A stretch of 64,000 nucleotides of DNA from Gonocerus acuteangulatus (lineage: Eukaryota; Arthropoda; Insecta; Hemiptera; Coreidae). Below, one piece after another: positions 1 to 12,872 of the stretch. Both the position numbers and the translations under genes were made by a program. The notes below the pieces were generated by a model, which had not been told where the DNA came from, made no database searches, and was given only the letters and a program-made list of their open reading frames with translations. The DNA lies in the NCBI GenBank assembly GCA_946811695.1, contig OX328123.1:17016213-17080212 (forward strand), written 5' to 3'. Within the stretch, counting starts at the first letter, position 1. Every line of letters starts with the position of its first letter.

Positions 1-61
1 TATCACCTCAATGTCATAACTGAGTGCAATCTAAATGATTCATAGTGTTTAAAACGAAAAT

Positions 62-110
62 CCGTCACGCAGGAGCGGCATTGCTCAGCACATTTTTTAG
101 AATGGTAGTA
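62..110 (-). mobile_element. HINE family 1, 3'-end fragment
   Basis: Read on the minus strand this ends in a small hairpin-like GC-rich motif (GCTCCTGCGTGACGGA) that also closes the fuller copies at 6117-6891 and 32896-33999. Only the terminus and a short degraded stretch next to it are recognisable. Confidence 0.4.
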
Positions 111-1083
111 GTGAACACAGCATGTCTGAATCATTGGTTTGAAATAAATTATATAAATACAAAAACATTAATTTTTATTATATATTGTATTTATGGGTAG
201 TAATATACTATTTTTATTGGGAAAACTAGCTATTAGGTTATTATTTCGTGTAAGTGGACGATCAGATCCGATAGCCACCGACTGTCGGAAGAAAACCCAA
301 CACATCTTAACGGATGTCCCTACAATGGTCCCGGCTCGACCCGATCCGATCCGATGGTCACCGATTCTCGGGTTTTCAAACTTCTTTATTTCTTGACCGA
401 TTTCGGACCGACGACGACCCGTCGTGGGACGAATGACCAATCTAGGCGGAAAAAAATCATGTTCGAAATTGACTAAACTTTTGTATTTAGTGTATAGGGA
501 AGTAGTTCTTGGAACCGTATTCAAGGTTGTTTTGATTTTAGCAGGCGAATTCCAAAGTAAACACAACGCTGTAAATAGTATTTGATTCGACGGGTTACTT
601 TTGGTTTAAATTATTCAATCTTTTAATTGAGCTCCGTACATCATCGAACTGATATTTTTTCATTATTAGTTTTTTATTAGTAAATATATACTACTGTTAT
701 TCAATCAAGTGATTCTCCAAATAATTAGTTTATATTTTGACCCATTATTATAATTTTTTTTATCATGCTTTAAAATAAGGCATTTTTAAAACTTAAAAGG
801 ACTTTTACTAAAAAGTACCCCAAAGTACCTCTGTGAAATTTATGGTACAGGTTACTTAGAAGGTATATGAGTGAAAATTGAAACATTCAGCTGCTTTCGT
901 CTGCTTATGTGTTTTTTGGAAAATAAATTCCATTTCCGCGAAGGAAGGTATTTAGTATTTGGTGAAATTGTAAGGATGTAGATTCAATATATATTACCAT
1001 ATTTGGAAACGTTTGAGATAGTAAATATTATTCCAACGTTTTCAGCTACATTAAAGACTCATTTAAAATAAAAAATTGCGAAA
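111..1083. other. AT-rich stretch, nothing recognised
   Basis: No coding homology, tandem repeat or terminal repeat was recognised. A more GC-rich patch at about 250-430 contains repeated GATCCGAT-like motifs; a similar patch lies at 2760-2860. Confidence 0.5.
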
Positions 1084-1415
1084 ATGAAAAAGAAATGGCA
1101 CGAGGCTGGAAGATATCCGGACAGATTTATAATTGAAAATAATCATTGGCTAGACAGTATGTTCATGTTGGAATACTTGTTTCAAAAAATTTTGCCATCT
1201 ACTTGTCTGTCGCTTTCGGTCGCTCTATTAAACGATTCGATGACTGCTTTGTCCGGGGAAAGTTAAATAAAGTTAAAGTTATTATAAAGTCACGCAGTAC
1301 GAAAAAATTACCATTCGCCATAGAAGAATCTGTTAAGAATTCAATGCTAAATCTTATCAAGGAAGTAGTTCAATCTCCCTCAGAATTTGCAACTCAAATG
1401 AAAAGAATGATTTAG
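1084..1415 (+). pseudogene. Unrecognised protein fragment split by a frameshift
   Basis: An ATG opens KKKWHEAGRYPDRFI...NNHWLDS in one frame. About 60 bases on, the next frame reads GRSIKRFDDCF...KVKVIIKS and stops after MKRMI. The combination of a KWxxxxxxPDxFxxxNxxWLDS block followed by GR(P/S)xKxFDDC resembles an N-terminal region that I associate with uncharacterised, multi-copy arthropod proteins, perhaps TE-derived, but I cannot name the family. The two frames suggest a decayed copy; a two-exon structure is less likely because no convincing splice sites lie between them. No neighbours inform its role. Confidence 0.25.
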
Positions 1416-1766
1416 TAAAACTAATCATATGTGTCTTTTTTCTAATAAAGAGGTTCTTGCTTTGATGGTAGACTACAAATTAACATAGCATACTTATCTT
1501 AAAGCTTGAAAGCTAGATCTAAGAATAGCCCATTGTATTTACAAATCATCCGCCCCCCCCCCCTTCCCTCAAGAATCCAAACCCAAGGGTAATTGTCATC
1601 CTTCATCGTGTGATATGACCGTTACTGGAACATTCGAAACCATAAACCTGTGTTTTTGGATTTCAAGTCTATTGTTTTAAAAAGACAAAGATTTTGCTGC
1701 TGATTTGTTAATATGTGTATTTATTACGAATTGATTGCAAAGTGCCTTAAACGTTTTATTAGTTCA

Positions 1767-1768
<2 letters not shown>

Positions 1769-1800
<32 letters not shown>

Positions 1801-1957
1801 TACGGTGCACCAACATCTGGGCGATTAGCGCCGACATCCATGGTGGAATGGGAAATGTTTTCAAGGAACCGTGAGATCCTGCTGCAGACAGGACTCGAAC
1901 CCACCATCTCCCGCATTAGAATCCAAGGCGTTAGCCTCTAGACCACGGGGAGACCCT
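1769..1957 (-). mobile_element. tRNA-derived SINE (family A), old copy
   Basis: On the minus strand it begins with a tRNA-like head (GGTCTCCCCGTGGTCTAG, A box; GGGTTCGAGTCCTG, B box), continues into the family body and the GGCGCTAAT tail, and ends in a poly-A of about 30 (poly-T on plus). More diverged than the copies at 15755 and 45291. It is a retroposon, not a functional tRNA gene. Confidence 0.85.
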
Positions 1958-2036
1958 CTTAAGTGTCTATTCTTTATTTAAATGAGATGACCCTATCCAT
2001 TTAAGTAATACAGAATTTTTTCCTCCTAGACTGCTC

Positions 2037-2240
2037 ATTCGTCCCACTGTGCGACGACACAAAATGGCCCTAAACGACATATTGTGTCTCAAAAAGGTCT
2101 ACAGCCTCTTCATCTTAACCAATTTCAATGTCCTTTTTTAAAAATGAAACCTAATACAATTTAGAACAAATTCGTCAATTCATAATATTGTTTTTTTGTT
2201 CCCCTTGTTTATTAAATTACGTGGAAATATGTTTATAACC
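2037..2240. mobile_element. Diverged fragment of the 9650-10047 MITE family
   Basis: CCCACTGTGCGACGAC, then CTAAACGACATATTGTGT, ACAGCCTCTTCATCTTAACC and ATACAATTTAGAACAA match one terminus and interior of the element at 9650-10047 with many substitutions. The other terminus is not visible. Confidence 0.5.
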
Positions 2241-2475
2241 ATCCAATGTCGATAACTTTCCAAAGCTTATAACCTTCTAGCTACCTTTCTTATAAATAAT
2301 TTTAAAATATGAATACTAATGCTTCTCTTATCGTAGTGTAACAATTAAAAGTTAACGATTACACTAAGATTTATTTTTTCGGGACTAATATACTTCCAGG
2401 TACAATCCAAATTGATTGGCATCTCAACTCCTCCTTCGTACCTCCAAAAATCAACCTAATCGAAGGTTTCTATGC

Positions 2476-2480
<5 letters not shown>

Positions 2481-2511
<31 letters not shown>

Positions 2512-2676
2512 GGCGCATCGACAAATCTTGGCCATTAGCGCCGCGCCTCCAGGGTGCAACCAGGAATTTTCTCAGCGAGCCCTGAGATGAGAAAATTCCT
2601 GTCGCCGGTGGGGATCGAACCCACGATCTCCCGCTTATAAATCCAGCGCGCTAGCCACTAGACCACGGGAGACCCC
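2481..2676 (-). mobile_element. tRNA-derived SINE (family B) with perfect target duplication
   Basis: Minus-strand copy: head GGTCTCCCGTGGTCTAG with A box, B box GGGTTCGATCCCC, body, GGCGCTAATGGCCAAGATT tail and poly-A of about 29. Flanked by the 13-bp target duplication TTCTATGCATATT (2468-2480 and 2677-2689). The body (GAGAAAATTCCTG) marks a subfamily distinct from family A; the copy at 46634 is its sibling. Confidence 0.95.
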
Positions 2677-2689
2677 TTCTATGCATATT

Positions 2690-3767
2690 AGGTGGTATTT
2701 CTTAAATTAACACATTTTCACTTCGTTACGAGGTCATTACTAACGAGCTTAGACTAAATCGGATAGGATCGCATGAAGACATCACGTCCGCCGCTGTTGG
2801 CCGTTGTCGGTAAAACAAAATTGGATTGGAACGGATCAGATCGGATCGGGAGAAATTCGGGTCCAATATAGGTGCAGCCTATTGCTATTGCGAGCTCTAG
2901 ATATATGTAACTGTTCGGATAATTATAATTTAGAAAGTATGTGTTTTTCAATTTATTTTTTTAGATGAGATATTGAATATTCTACCTGACTATGTACCTG
3001 CAATAAAAGTGGCCAGTAATTACTATCTATGAATAAAATAGTAATTATATTTTATTACGAGATCCAATTTTTTTTAATAACATGAGGATCTCATCTATCG
3101 CTTGGGCAGAGCTACTTCTATGTTGTGAGGGATTCGAAAATCATCAAAAATTGGCTGCAATATTGGGTATTGTTTACATCGTGCAGGGTCCGTCTTTTCA
3201 TGTTAGCTCCGATTCTTTTCATACGTAGAAGTTTCCAAGAATACCAGAAAACATCACTTCACAGGGGAACACAGATAACTGGGGGTTCTTAAATATAGAT
3301 AAATAGTTCGAAAGGCATTCTTATTCCAGATAAAAAAAAATTCCATAAAACCACTGAGAGCAATAATTCTGTATAGTTTCAGTCAACCCAAACCCACTCT
3401 GTTAAACAATAAGTTGAATTTGAACACGCGCAGTATGGGCTTATTCATGTCAAACTTGTGAAATTAGTAATGTAGAATCAATGGAAGCCCTAATTCCACA
3501 TTGGGCAAACAACTTGACAACTTGGGCCTCGGAGCATTGTTTCATCGGAGCATTGTTACACCAGCCTGTCCAACGTAGTCTCTCTATTTCACGCTCAAAA
3601 CCAACCTCTACCGCCCCTTATCGAATTTCCTTTACTCATTATAAACCAAAATCTAAAATTATTTGCTAATTACCCTGGAATTACTTAATTATGCCGCATA
3701 ATTCACATTCTATTCTCTGAAACATCTCTCTTCATTATTCTCAGTCAATGGTAATTTATAATATTTA
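2690..3767. other. AT-rich stretch, nothing recognised
   Basis: Short open frames here have no recognisable protein character, and no repeat structure was seen. Confidence 0.5.
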
Positions 3768-4422
3768 CTAGCTGTTACCCGGTGTACCATGCTTCGCCTA
3801 CTTTCTGCATCTAGAAAAGCAAAAATAACTTATAAGTAATATTCAAACCCAATAAAGCAAATCTGTAACTATTTGGGTTTATAGTTTCGAACCCGTGACA
3901 TCTGAACTGTGAGTCCTACAATATTTTAACCTAGCCTATGGCACTCCCCGGATCAAGGCCTACATTTATGCCAAGTTTGATCAAAATCGGTCGAACTGTG
4001 TGGATGTTTATAAGGTGCAATCATACAAACAGACATCTGGTAGATGTTTTTGACCTAGCCTATGGCCTTCCCCATATCAAGACCTACCTGTGTGCCAAGT
4101 TAGGTCAAAATAGGCCAACCGGTGTGGATTTCTATATTGAACAATCATACAAACAGACAACTGGTAGACTTTTTTAACCAAGCCTATGATATCAAGTCCT
4201 GCAAGTGTGCCAAGTTTGATCAAAATCGGTCAAACGGTGTGGATTTGTATAACGAACAAACAAACATACAGACAGCTGGTCAACGTTTTTGACAAGCCTA
4301 CGACGCTCCCCGGATCAAGATCTACCTGTGTGCCGAGTTTGTTCAAAATCGGTCAAACGGTTTGGATTTGTATATGGAACAACCAGATAATTAGGCAAAT
4401 ACGTGATTTTTATATATATAGA
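3768..4422 (-). mobile_element. Non-autonomous Helitron with internal ~120-bp repeats
   Basis: On the minus strand the 5' end is TCTATATATATAAAAATCAC and the 3' end is GTAACAGCTAG|T, i.e. the Helitron rules (5' TC, 3' CTRR, AT host site, no target duplication). The interior carries about four diverged ~120-bp units, each with the motif GATCAAAATCGGTCAAACGG and an AACAATCATACAAACAGAC-like segment. No coding capacity. A related element lies at 60390-60800 in the opposite orientation. Confidence 0.8.
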
Positions 4423-4852
4423 TTATTGAAAAGAATTCGTCTTTTTATAAGTTTCAGTTTCATTCTTATAAATTTTAAATATTATAAGAATTTTTTTCTT
4501 AAGGAATGACATTAGCGTTAGAACTTTATTGAACTTTTGAATAATAAACATATCTGGAGGAACTAACTCGCCAGGCCGCACAACGGCCCAACGCCGTTTT
4601 TTGGTGACAAACACCCGATTTTTGAAAAAAAAACTGATGGTATAATAAGATCACTACCAATACGATGGGATAATTATTATTATTATATAGGAAAATGAAG
4701 GGGTTTTGTATTAAGAAAAACCTGATATACAACAACTATTCATTTTAAACAAATCATATTTTACAAAAATGTATAATATAACGAATAAGTTAACAACCAA
4801 TATAATACTGCTATGCGTATTAGTCTTTATTAAAATTTGCACTTATAACGAA

Positions 4853-6014
4853 CTAGCCGAATACCCGTGCTTCGTCACGGCAGAAACGTAGTTATTTAAT
4901 TGCGGTAAATAATGTATCATCAAAATTAACGCTAATACATAATTGTTTGCAGTTTATTATAGCACGGTTTCCGTCATACTATATTTGATACATCAATTGT
5001 TAAGTAATCAAAGTATAATGTTTCTTGACAATGGGGCTCTCTGGCCAGTGCCAAGAAACAGATAACCTAGAGATAACCCGTTATCTATAGGTCACCAGCA
5101 TGGGCTTATATAAGGGTGGCTACAGCCCCCACCCCCTCCGACATTTTGATTTTATGGTAAAAATATGTCTTAAAACCCTTAAAAATAAATTAAATAAGAT
5201 CACTTAGTTCATAAAAAATATTTAATTTAAGTTGTAATAGCGTTTTATTTGCCCAAAACAATTCGAAGTTTTAAACTGTCAGTATTCCATACACCGAAAA
5301 TGTTCCCAGCCCCCCCCGCGAAATTTTCCTAGCCCCCCCGGGAAATTTTCCCAGCCCCCCGAAATTATTTCCAATAATTAACGCACATGGTTACCAGTAA
5401 CAGCAGTGTAACCAATACAGGTTAAATTTCGTTGTTAATAATAAATTAAAATTTATTCGTTGTTAAAATTTATTTTTCTCATATGTCATTTGGAAACACC
5501 CATTATATTTGCGAGCACGACCAAGAGGTGTTCTAACTGGGGATCCTGATGGGTGGGGAGGCTGTGAAGGGTTCGGGATATTATTACCTCGGATGGACCA
5601 TCACCAAGTATAGCGAAAACTCTATAGTGGACAAATTGAAATGAACCGCAATTAAAATGGTGAATTTGTCCCTCATAGCGTAAACTCTATGAAGGACAGT
5701 TTATTTCAACCTCAAACAAAAATAAAACTTTGAAGAAGATAATGTACGGTAACAGCTGTTCTTTATCGTCCTAGCAACGCATGCTGCCTAGGCTTGCCTG
5801 CTCTAACCAACTAAAACTCTAAACCCCTCTAAAAATACTTAAAAATTGGAATATCAAAAAATCCTTTCTTAGCGAGCGTCTACGTTCTATGGGGAGTGTC
5901 CATGCAAAATTTCAAATTATTCTGTCGAGTGGTTTGGGCTGGGCGATGATAGGTCAATGAGTGAGTCAGTGAGTGAGTGAGTGAGTGAGTGGTATTTGAC
6001 ACATATATAGTAGA
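4853..6014 (-). mobile_element. Non-autonomous Helitron, copy 1
   Basis: Minus strand: 5' TCTACTATATATGTGTCAAA and 3' GACGAAGCACGGGTATTCGG followed by CTAG|T. A GTGA tetranucleotide run lies just inside the 5' end (5960-5990). The element at 38834-39985 is its close relative over the full ~1.15 kb. No open frame of note. Confidence 0.85.
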
Positions 6015-6116
6015 TAAATTTAACAGTTTCACAGGAGACAGTAGATGATCTTAAGTTAATTTCTAACACAAAATGTTCGACTGCTCTTTGCATAATACAA
6101 TAATAGTAAAGTCTTT

Positions 6117-6891
6117 TAGCACTTTCCTCCGAAGGACAGTAGCTATTGAGGTTGGACTCATGACGGAATTTTTGAAAAATTTCTTCAAATCTTTATCGAT
6201 CCTACCTAGTAGACACCGAAAATGACCCCCGTTAAAATTTATATATATAACAAACATATAAAATATATAAAATATGTTATATATAAAATATGTCTCTTAA
6301 CACGATAGCGGCCAGAGTTTTTGTTTTTTCGTCACGAAACTTCAACGTATATAGCATTCAATTAGCAAACGATCGTTAACCACCAAAGTCGGTCCAACGG
6401 AAGGGGGGGGGGGGGGGTTACCCCGAACCCAAATTACTAATATACTCATAACGGTCGTAATTTCTGCTGTATTGTAACGAAACGCGGTATACGTCGTGGG
6501 TAACTCATGAGAAAGAAGTGTTGTAAAAATGAGCTGAATCGGTCAATCGGAAAGCGGGGGTTTAATTTGTAATATATTTCAATAGAAAAGCCCGCCAGAC
6601 GTAGGTTCACAAAGCCGCCGCAAGGAGCGCTTTCTACCACTAGAGTGACTGTATCCTGTTCCTGCGTTTGATCAAAATACGATAATATGAGTTTTTTTGT
6701 ATTTATTACGTAGTGTAATAGGTACCATTTGTAAACATAACTCTGGAAGCAAATTAATAATTGATCAGTTACTCATTACAAATTTTATTTATGTAGGATA
6801 TTTTAAGCAAATTGTTCTGGAAAGCAGTCTACACTACCCAAATTCTGAGGAAAGTGCTTAGTTATACAGCTCCTGCGTGACGGACTTTTTT
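6117..6891 (+). mobile_element. HINE (Helentron-associated, DINE-1-like) family 1, copy A
   Basis: The left end TAGCACTTTCCTCC is repeated inverted as GAGGAAAGTGCTTA near the right end (6847-6860), followed by a small hairpin (CAGCTCCTGCG) and a T-run. An asymmetric subterminal inverted repeat plus 3' hairpin and an internal AT-rich microsatellite core (6240-6290) is the HINE/DINE-1 plan. Shares nearly all its sequence with 32896-33999 but lacks one internal ~330-bp block. Confidence 0.75.
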
Positions 6892-7634
6892 CTTCTGAGG
6901 TGGTTTTTCCATTGTTGCTTCTTGACTTATAATAGTCCGTAGTTTGTTGTCTGCAAGAGTCATTCAAGAGTGTTCCCAGCATTCCAAAATACATTTCTTT
7001 GTAATTCTGCTTACGTTTTCATGTGTGATTGGTCCACCATCTATTTGTGCCTGTTTTGCAGCGTTTTTTTTGCGTGGGAGTCTGAGATTGAATTTTTCTC
7101 TAGACCTTCATGACCGGGTAGCTAGTACAATGACGAGATTAAATATTTTTTAAATAGATTGATACAATTTTAAACCTTCCAATTCATTCAAAATTGTTCA
7201 TGATATTGTTGCAAATTGTATACAGCATTGTTACAAATTTGGTGTTACATTGAGTGTTCATTTTCCATTCAAGTCTAAAATTTTTAGTTATTATGAAAAT
7301 TATAATAAAATAATATTGGAACGAGAGGAAGAGATTGGAGAGATAATGTGTGATTAATCGTCGTCAGGGGATATAGGATTAGCACAAATGGGGCCCCGTG
7401 GACCTCCAGGTGTCTGCCCATTAAAACTCTCTCGTTTTGTGGGGCTATTGATAGTACATTCATAAATCACCGGTAACGTCATTGATAGAGGACCTATCTC
7501 AATCAGTAGTCCCCATTCCATTCACGAGGAACGCATTAGCTTGATGGCTTTATAGTTTCGGCTTAGATTAACTCTCTAGTCACTGTTTGTCACTAGCTGA
7601 TTTTGGTAGTCATTACATTTTGGTAGTTGTTTAC
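6892..7634. other. Unassigned sequence
   Basis: No gene or repeat recognised apart from a short duplicated CTAGCTGATTTTGGTAGTCA motif at about 7595 and 7634, the second of which is the start of the hairpin element that follows. Confidence 0.4.
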
Positions 7635-7816
7635 TAGCTGATTTTGGTAGTCATTACATTGATGCAAATTGTATCTACATCTGCGGTTGCGGAACGGCTT
7701 GAGCAATCAATGACCGAAATATAACAAGGTCATTGATTGCTCAAGCCGTTCCGCATCCGCAGATGTAGATAAATTTTGTATCAATATAATGACTACTATA
7801 GCTGCCAAAATCAGCT
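7635..7816. mobile_element. Short hairpin MITE
   Basis: Two arms of about 80 bp, near-perfect inverted copies (CTGCGGTTGCGGAACGGCTT on the left, AAGCCGTTCCGCATCCGCAG on the right), folded about a centre near 7720. The outer ends are AGCTGATTTTGG and CCAAAATCAGCT. Superfamily not determined. Confidence 0.75.
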
Positions 7817-8164
7817 CGTAAAAGGTGTGGCAAAAAGACAAAATTATAATAATATTGTCTGCAAAATTACAGACTGTACACATTACACTAGACTGTGCCG
7901 CATACACAAGATACAAATATTTGGTAATTTGTTCAGATTCACACAGACAAATTGGAAAACATCGTAAATATATTAATAGATTTAGAAGACTGAACATGGA
8001 CATATATGGTTTCACTATATAAGAAATCGAAGTTGCTGATGAAGCAGCAGAGGCCTGCTGAGGATGCCATCATCCCTCTCCGATAAGGAACTGTATCTAC
8101 CACTCAATATAATTCATAAATGTATTCATAGATTGAGAGAATTAAACTTCTTATGGGTACCGAG

Positions 8165-9618
8165 CAGAGATGGGCAAACGTTAGCGGTCGCTAATATCTA
8201 ATACCTTCTCGCTAATTTAGCGGTACTGATAAGAGCCTGCGCTAACGATTAGCGCATAGCGACGGCAGAGCGCTAATCGCTAATTTATTCATGAAATGTT
8301 TAATCATAGTGATAGCTAATAGCTTTAGCTATAATTACAACATTTTGTCATCTCAATGTACACTTCCGGTCTGCTCTGAGCCCGGGGGCATGCACCGCAT
8401 ATAACTTTAGGTAAAACTGAAGTTTAGCGTCCTCCAAACCGATTTCTTTCATACAATAACGTATTTTGATGCACTAAACACGAATCCGCTAAAACAAAGT
8501 TCGCATTCAACTAGGAAAGAAGTTATTAAGCACTAAAGTTCACTGTTAGGAAGGTTATAAGAGTAGGCGTAAACAGCGTATTTGTAAACACGCGCATGCG
8601 CAGATATGTAACATTGGGAAACAGAGAAGTCTCGCCATTTAATCAAAAATATTGTCAATTTTAAGGGCATCCTCACCACTGGGTTTTGATATCTTCTTGA
8701 GCGAGCGTAGCGAGAGGAAACGCATAGCATGTATGCCTAAAAGCGTTGTCCTAGACATTCTTCTTATGTTTCTAGACATCCTTCTTAGCTTTCTTCTTCT
8801 TCTTGAGACGCGATGTTCGGTGGACACAAATCCCCAATCGCACAGAAAAATGCCTTTAAGCGCTCTTCATATTTATGAGCAAGTTTGAAGAGAATAATAA
8901 ATTTCTGCAACTTGATTGCTATTTTTTTTATAAAATAAGAGTATGTTGACAATTAAAGTTCAGCTGGTGCGAATTAGAACGAACTAATAATTATAAAGGC
9001 ATTAGCTAATTATTTAGGGATTTCTGTTATATAATACTTTTCATGAACGAAACAAGAAATGTGAAGAGTGTTTCATTATTTTAAAAAATTGTTGTGAATA
9101 AATAACTGCTGTTGAATTTAAATAATTGATGGTAAATTTCAATTAAACTTCTTTATTAAGAACTTTTCCATAAGCGCGCATGTGCATGTTGACAAATTTA
9201 TGTGTTTACATTAGCTCTCATAACCCCCATAACAGCGAACTTTAGTGCTTAATAACTTCTTTCCTAGTTGAATGCGAACTTTTTTTTTTTAGCGAATTCG
9301 TGTTTAGTGCATCAAAATACGTTATTGGTCAAAATTTGAAAGAAATCGGTTTGGAGGACGCTAAACTTCAGTTTTACCTAAAGTGCGGTGCATGCCCCCG
9401 GGCTCAGAGCAGACCGGAAGTGAACTTTGAGATGACAAAATGTCGTAACTATAGCTAAAGCTATTAGCTATCACTATGATTAAACATTTCATGAATAAAT
9501 TAGCGATTAGCGCTCTGCCGTCGCTATGCGCTAATCGTTAGCGCAGGCTCTTATCAGTACCGCTAAATTAGCGAGAAGGTATTAGATATTAGCGACCGCT
9601 AACATTTGCCCATCTCTG
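8165..9618. mobile_element. hAT-type foldback element with exact 8-bp target duplication
   Basis: Starts CAGAGATGGGCAAACG and ends in the inverted form (TTTGCCCATCTCTG). Flanked by GTACCGAG at 8157-8164 and 9619-9626. The inverted arms run about 440 bp each (8165-8600 and 9175-9618). The 570-bp loop has no recognisable transposase; it includes GAGCGAGCGTAGCGAGAGG at about 8700. CAG start plus 8-bp duplication is characteristic of the hAT superfamily. The arms are built of repeated GCTAAT/ATTAGC motifs. Confidence 0.9.
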
Positions 9619-9649
9619 GTACCGAGCCACATGAGTATTCATGAAAATG

Positions 9650-10047
9650 GAGTCGCCGCACAGTGGGGCCAAACGACATTTCGTGTTTCAACAACGGATA
9701 CAGCCTATAAACCTTAACATTTTTCAATGAATTTTCTTTTAAATGAAAGCTAATACAATTTAGAACTACTCTGTCTAGCCAGATTTTTGCTTTTTATTTC
9801 CCTCATTTTTTTTTTAAATTACGCGTAAATAATTCAAGAACTTTTACAATTGAACATAAATGTTCGTGATTATTTACAAGTAATTTAATAAATAAGGGAT
9901 ATAAAAAAACAAAAACCGGTCAGACAACATTGTTGTACATTTCATTAGATTTCATTTGAAACAAAATTCATTGAAATCGGTTAAGATTTATAGGCTGTAG
10001 CCTTTTTTAAAACATGAAATGTCGTTTGGCCCACTGTACGCCGACGC
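9650..10047. mobile_element. MITE with ~35-bp terminal inverted repeats
   Basis: Left CACAGTGGGGCCAAACGACA and right TGTCGTTTGGCCCACTGT are inverted; the match extends outward (GTCGCCG / CGCCGAC), so the boundary and target duplication are uncertain. Further inverted homology continues inside (AGCCTATAAACCTTAAC / ATTTATAGGCTGTAGCC). Superfamily not assigned. Confidence 0.7.
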
Positions 10048-10049
10048 GG

Positions 10050-12007
10050 CCCCAAAGGCCAAACACATCATCCGTCGCCTGTAAGGAACTTTTTTTTTTG
10101 TTACTCAATAAAATGCTTGAACAGGACTAGGCAACATAATTTTCGGGGAAGAGCGGACAACAAGAGTGTACACTAGAGCTCATTAAAAATGCAGTTTGGG
10201 CCTGATTAATGGGGATTTCCCTCTACTACCTGCTCCCTTCGCTTAGTTATAATTCCTCTAAAGGGCCTTATTCGTGATTTACCACTTGACAAGTACATAT
10301 AGATCACTTTCCCAAATTTTAATTTCAAAACGTTTGAAAAAAAAACAAAAAACTTTTTAATAAAAGAAACAACAATATCGTTTTAGGAGAAATGATAAAA
10401 TATGTGGGTTGGGGACTCAGGTATTTTAATGCCGCCCTGTGAAACCAGGAGAATTATACGGGCATCTAAGGTCTTACAGGCCTCTTAAGGGTAACCAAGA
10501 AATATATAGCCTTACGGGATCCCTCCCCTAATCCACACCTAAACATTGTACATAATCGAAGATCATATAACAACAAAATATTGTATAAGTGTAAGATCAT
10601 TGTATGATAGAGAGTGTTATGAGAAGCCACTGGTAATTGGGGGAGAGACAGCAGCTGTCCAATATACCTGTGGCATCCTGGAAACTAGCAGCTTCGGAAA
10701 CTTGGACTGTTACTAACACTATATAGCCAATAATTGACACAAAACGCTATTCCACTTTTGAAAAGTGCCTCTATATTTTAAGTGCGTTTCCAGCCACTTC
10801 GGCTAGCACGCACGAGTATGCAAGTTAAATGGTTTGGGAACATTTCGATATCTGATCTGGAACAACTGTCTGGAAATATAGAATTTTTCTTTACCCATCC
10901 CAAGCCTTATACAAAACCTTAAACTATTAATTTATTTAAGAATGTTGTTCGCGGAACGCCGCTCATTATATGTAAGAAGTACACCCCGTCAAGTGCTGCA
11001 CTCTAGCCGCAGCCCCGGGAACTATTTGCCCGCGGCAGTACGAACTTCACGAAGAAACAAGTTTGTAAGATATAGTCGCCTAGACAAAGTGTGGCAGTGT
11101 GGAGCATACTAGTTTTTTCTCCCCAAGTTTAATACTCACAAATTATGGAGGAGTAAACATCTGAGCCTCCCAGGCCGAGCAAGGGGAGCAGCAGCTGGAG
11201 TTGGCCAGCCCACCATGATTTGGAGAAGCAAGAAGAAGGAAAATACAGCAAATAGCAGGGAGTGCTTAAGCACAAACTATACTCAAGACACCTCAAGGTA
11301 CCTCTCTTAATTTCATCATTCTAAAGATCCAGCAAATCATCTCATCTCAACCAACCCCAGCAGCTCATCATACTCATAATTTCCCCATAATCAAAATTTA
11401 AGTAACCAACTAACCATAAATTGTTCCTGAGTTTTGGCCACACCCCCCTCCATAGAATTATGCTTTCTGTAATAAATCCTGATTTTCAATTTAACCTATG
11501 TACAAATCTCTGCAGTCCTTCACCACCAGTGGTCCACTCTAAGCCATATATAAAATGGTAGAGGGATCGTAATCATAAAGAAATGTGTAGGCACAAAAAA
11601 ATATGTTAACATAGCTTAGGAAGTGTCTGCATCTTCAAAGAAAGTAAAATCTAATAAACTACGTCAGATTTTTAATAAATACTATTTTTTGTTTTTTTCG
11701 AAAATTGTGAAAAATTCTTAATTTTCAATTTCGATTATAAAATCGTTATAATTCAATTAAACTAAATAATCCTACGGACGTCACTATCAAATAACATTAG
11801 AATAGCCCGATTCGAAAACAGAGTTTTTTAAAATCAACTTTAAAGCACAATGTTCTGAAATGTTCACTTTTTTCTTGATTTCTTGTTATTGGTCCGGTAG
11901 CATTGAGTGTAAAGCCATAAATAACGACTACGTAAACGAATTTGGATATCATTTTTGATTAGCTAAGGAAGCGAGTACAATTAATTATTGTACAATAGTG
12001 AGTACAG

Positions 12008-12041
<34 letters not shown>

Positions 12042-12640
12042 TTATAATAATTTATACAAAAAAGATATCTAGAGTTAAGGCTTGATAATATTATAATCTT
12101 CTGTTTTAAGTACAATTATTAATTATGCTCAATAATTGAAATTTTAACACAATGTTAGTATACATTCAACATAATATAATACATTGTATGATAACTCATA
12201 ACCAATAATATATCAAATAATAAAATTACATAGACCATGTATATTCCAATACAAAAGTATATTATAATACAGAGTATATACCCGAAGAAAGACAATAAGG
12301 TCCCAAACACCTCAATAAGATTTAAATATAAACATTTAGTAGTTTTTACCCATCTTTTATAATTCTACTCATTTTATCTTAATTTTCTCTTCTTCATAAC
12401 TTCATAATCTTCCTAACCTTTATTATTATTTGTAGAATGATTCTTTAGTAGAAAAAAATAATCAATATATTATCACATTATCTGCCAAGCATTCCAACAT
12501 TCACTGAATCCAAACGTTACAATCCAATGTCCTATAGCATTGTCAATGCTCCTTATTATTTTACAAATCACACCCTCCATAATGACCTAAATATCCCTTT
12601 TTTCCAGATATAATCCCTAGCTACTTCTCATCTTTCCATA
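10050..12640. other. 2.6 kb with no recognised gene or repeat
   Basis: AT-rich with a poly-A run at 12010-12039. Frames are short. The part near 10950-11280 is less AT-rich but gives no recognisable product on either strand. Confidence 0.5.
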
Positions 12641-12649
12641 GCAAATTAA

Positions 12650-12867
12650 TCAATCATCCTAATCCTTATCCAGCACCAATCATCCTAATCCTTATCCAGC
12701 ACCAATCATCCTAATCCTTATCCAGCAACAATCATCCTAATCCTTATCCAGCACCAATCATCCTAATCCTTATCCTGTACCAATCATCTTAATCCTTATC
12801 CAGCACCAATCATCCTAATCCTTATCCAGCACCAATCATCCTAATCCTTATCCAGCACCAATCATCC
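12650..12867. repeat. 26-bp minisatellite, ~8 copies
   Basis: Unit CACCAATCATCCTAATCC followed by TTATCCAG, repeated head to tail with very few substitutions. Confidence 0.95.
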
Positions 12868-12872
12868 TTCCT

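Noticed and set aside
8030..8080. Hammerhead core from GCTGATGAAGCAG
   Set aside because: No GAAA at the required distance and no stem I partner.
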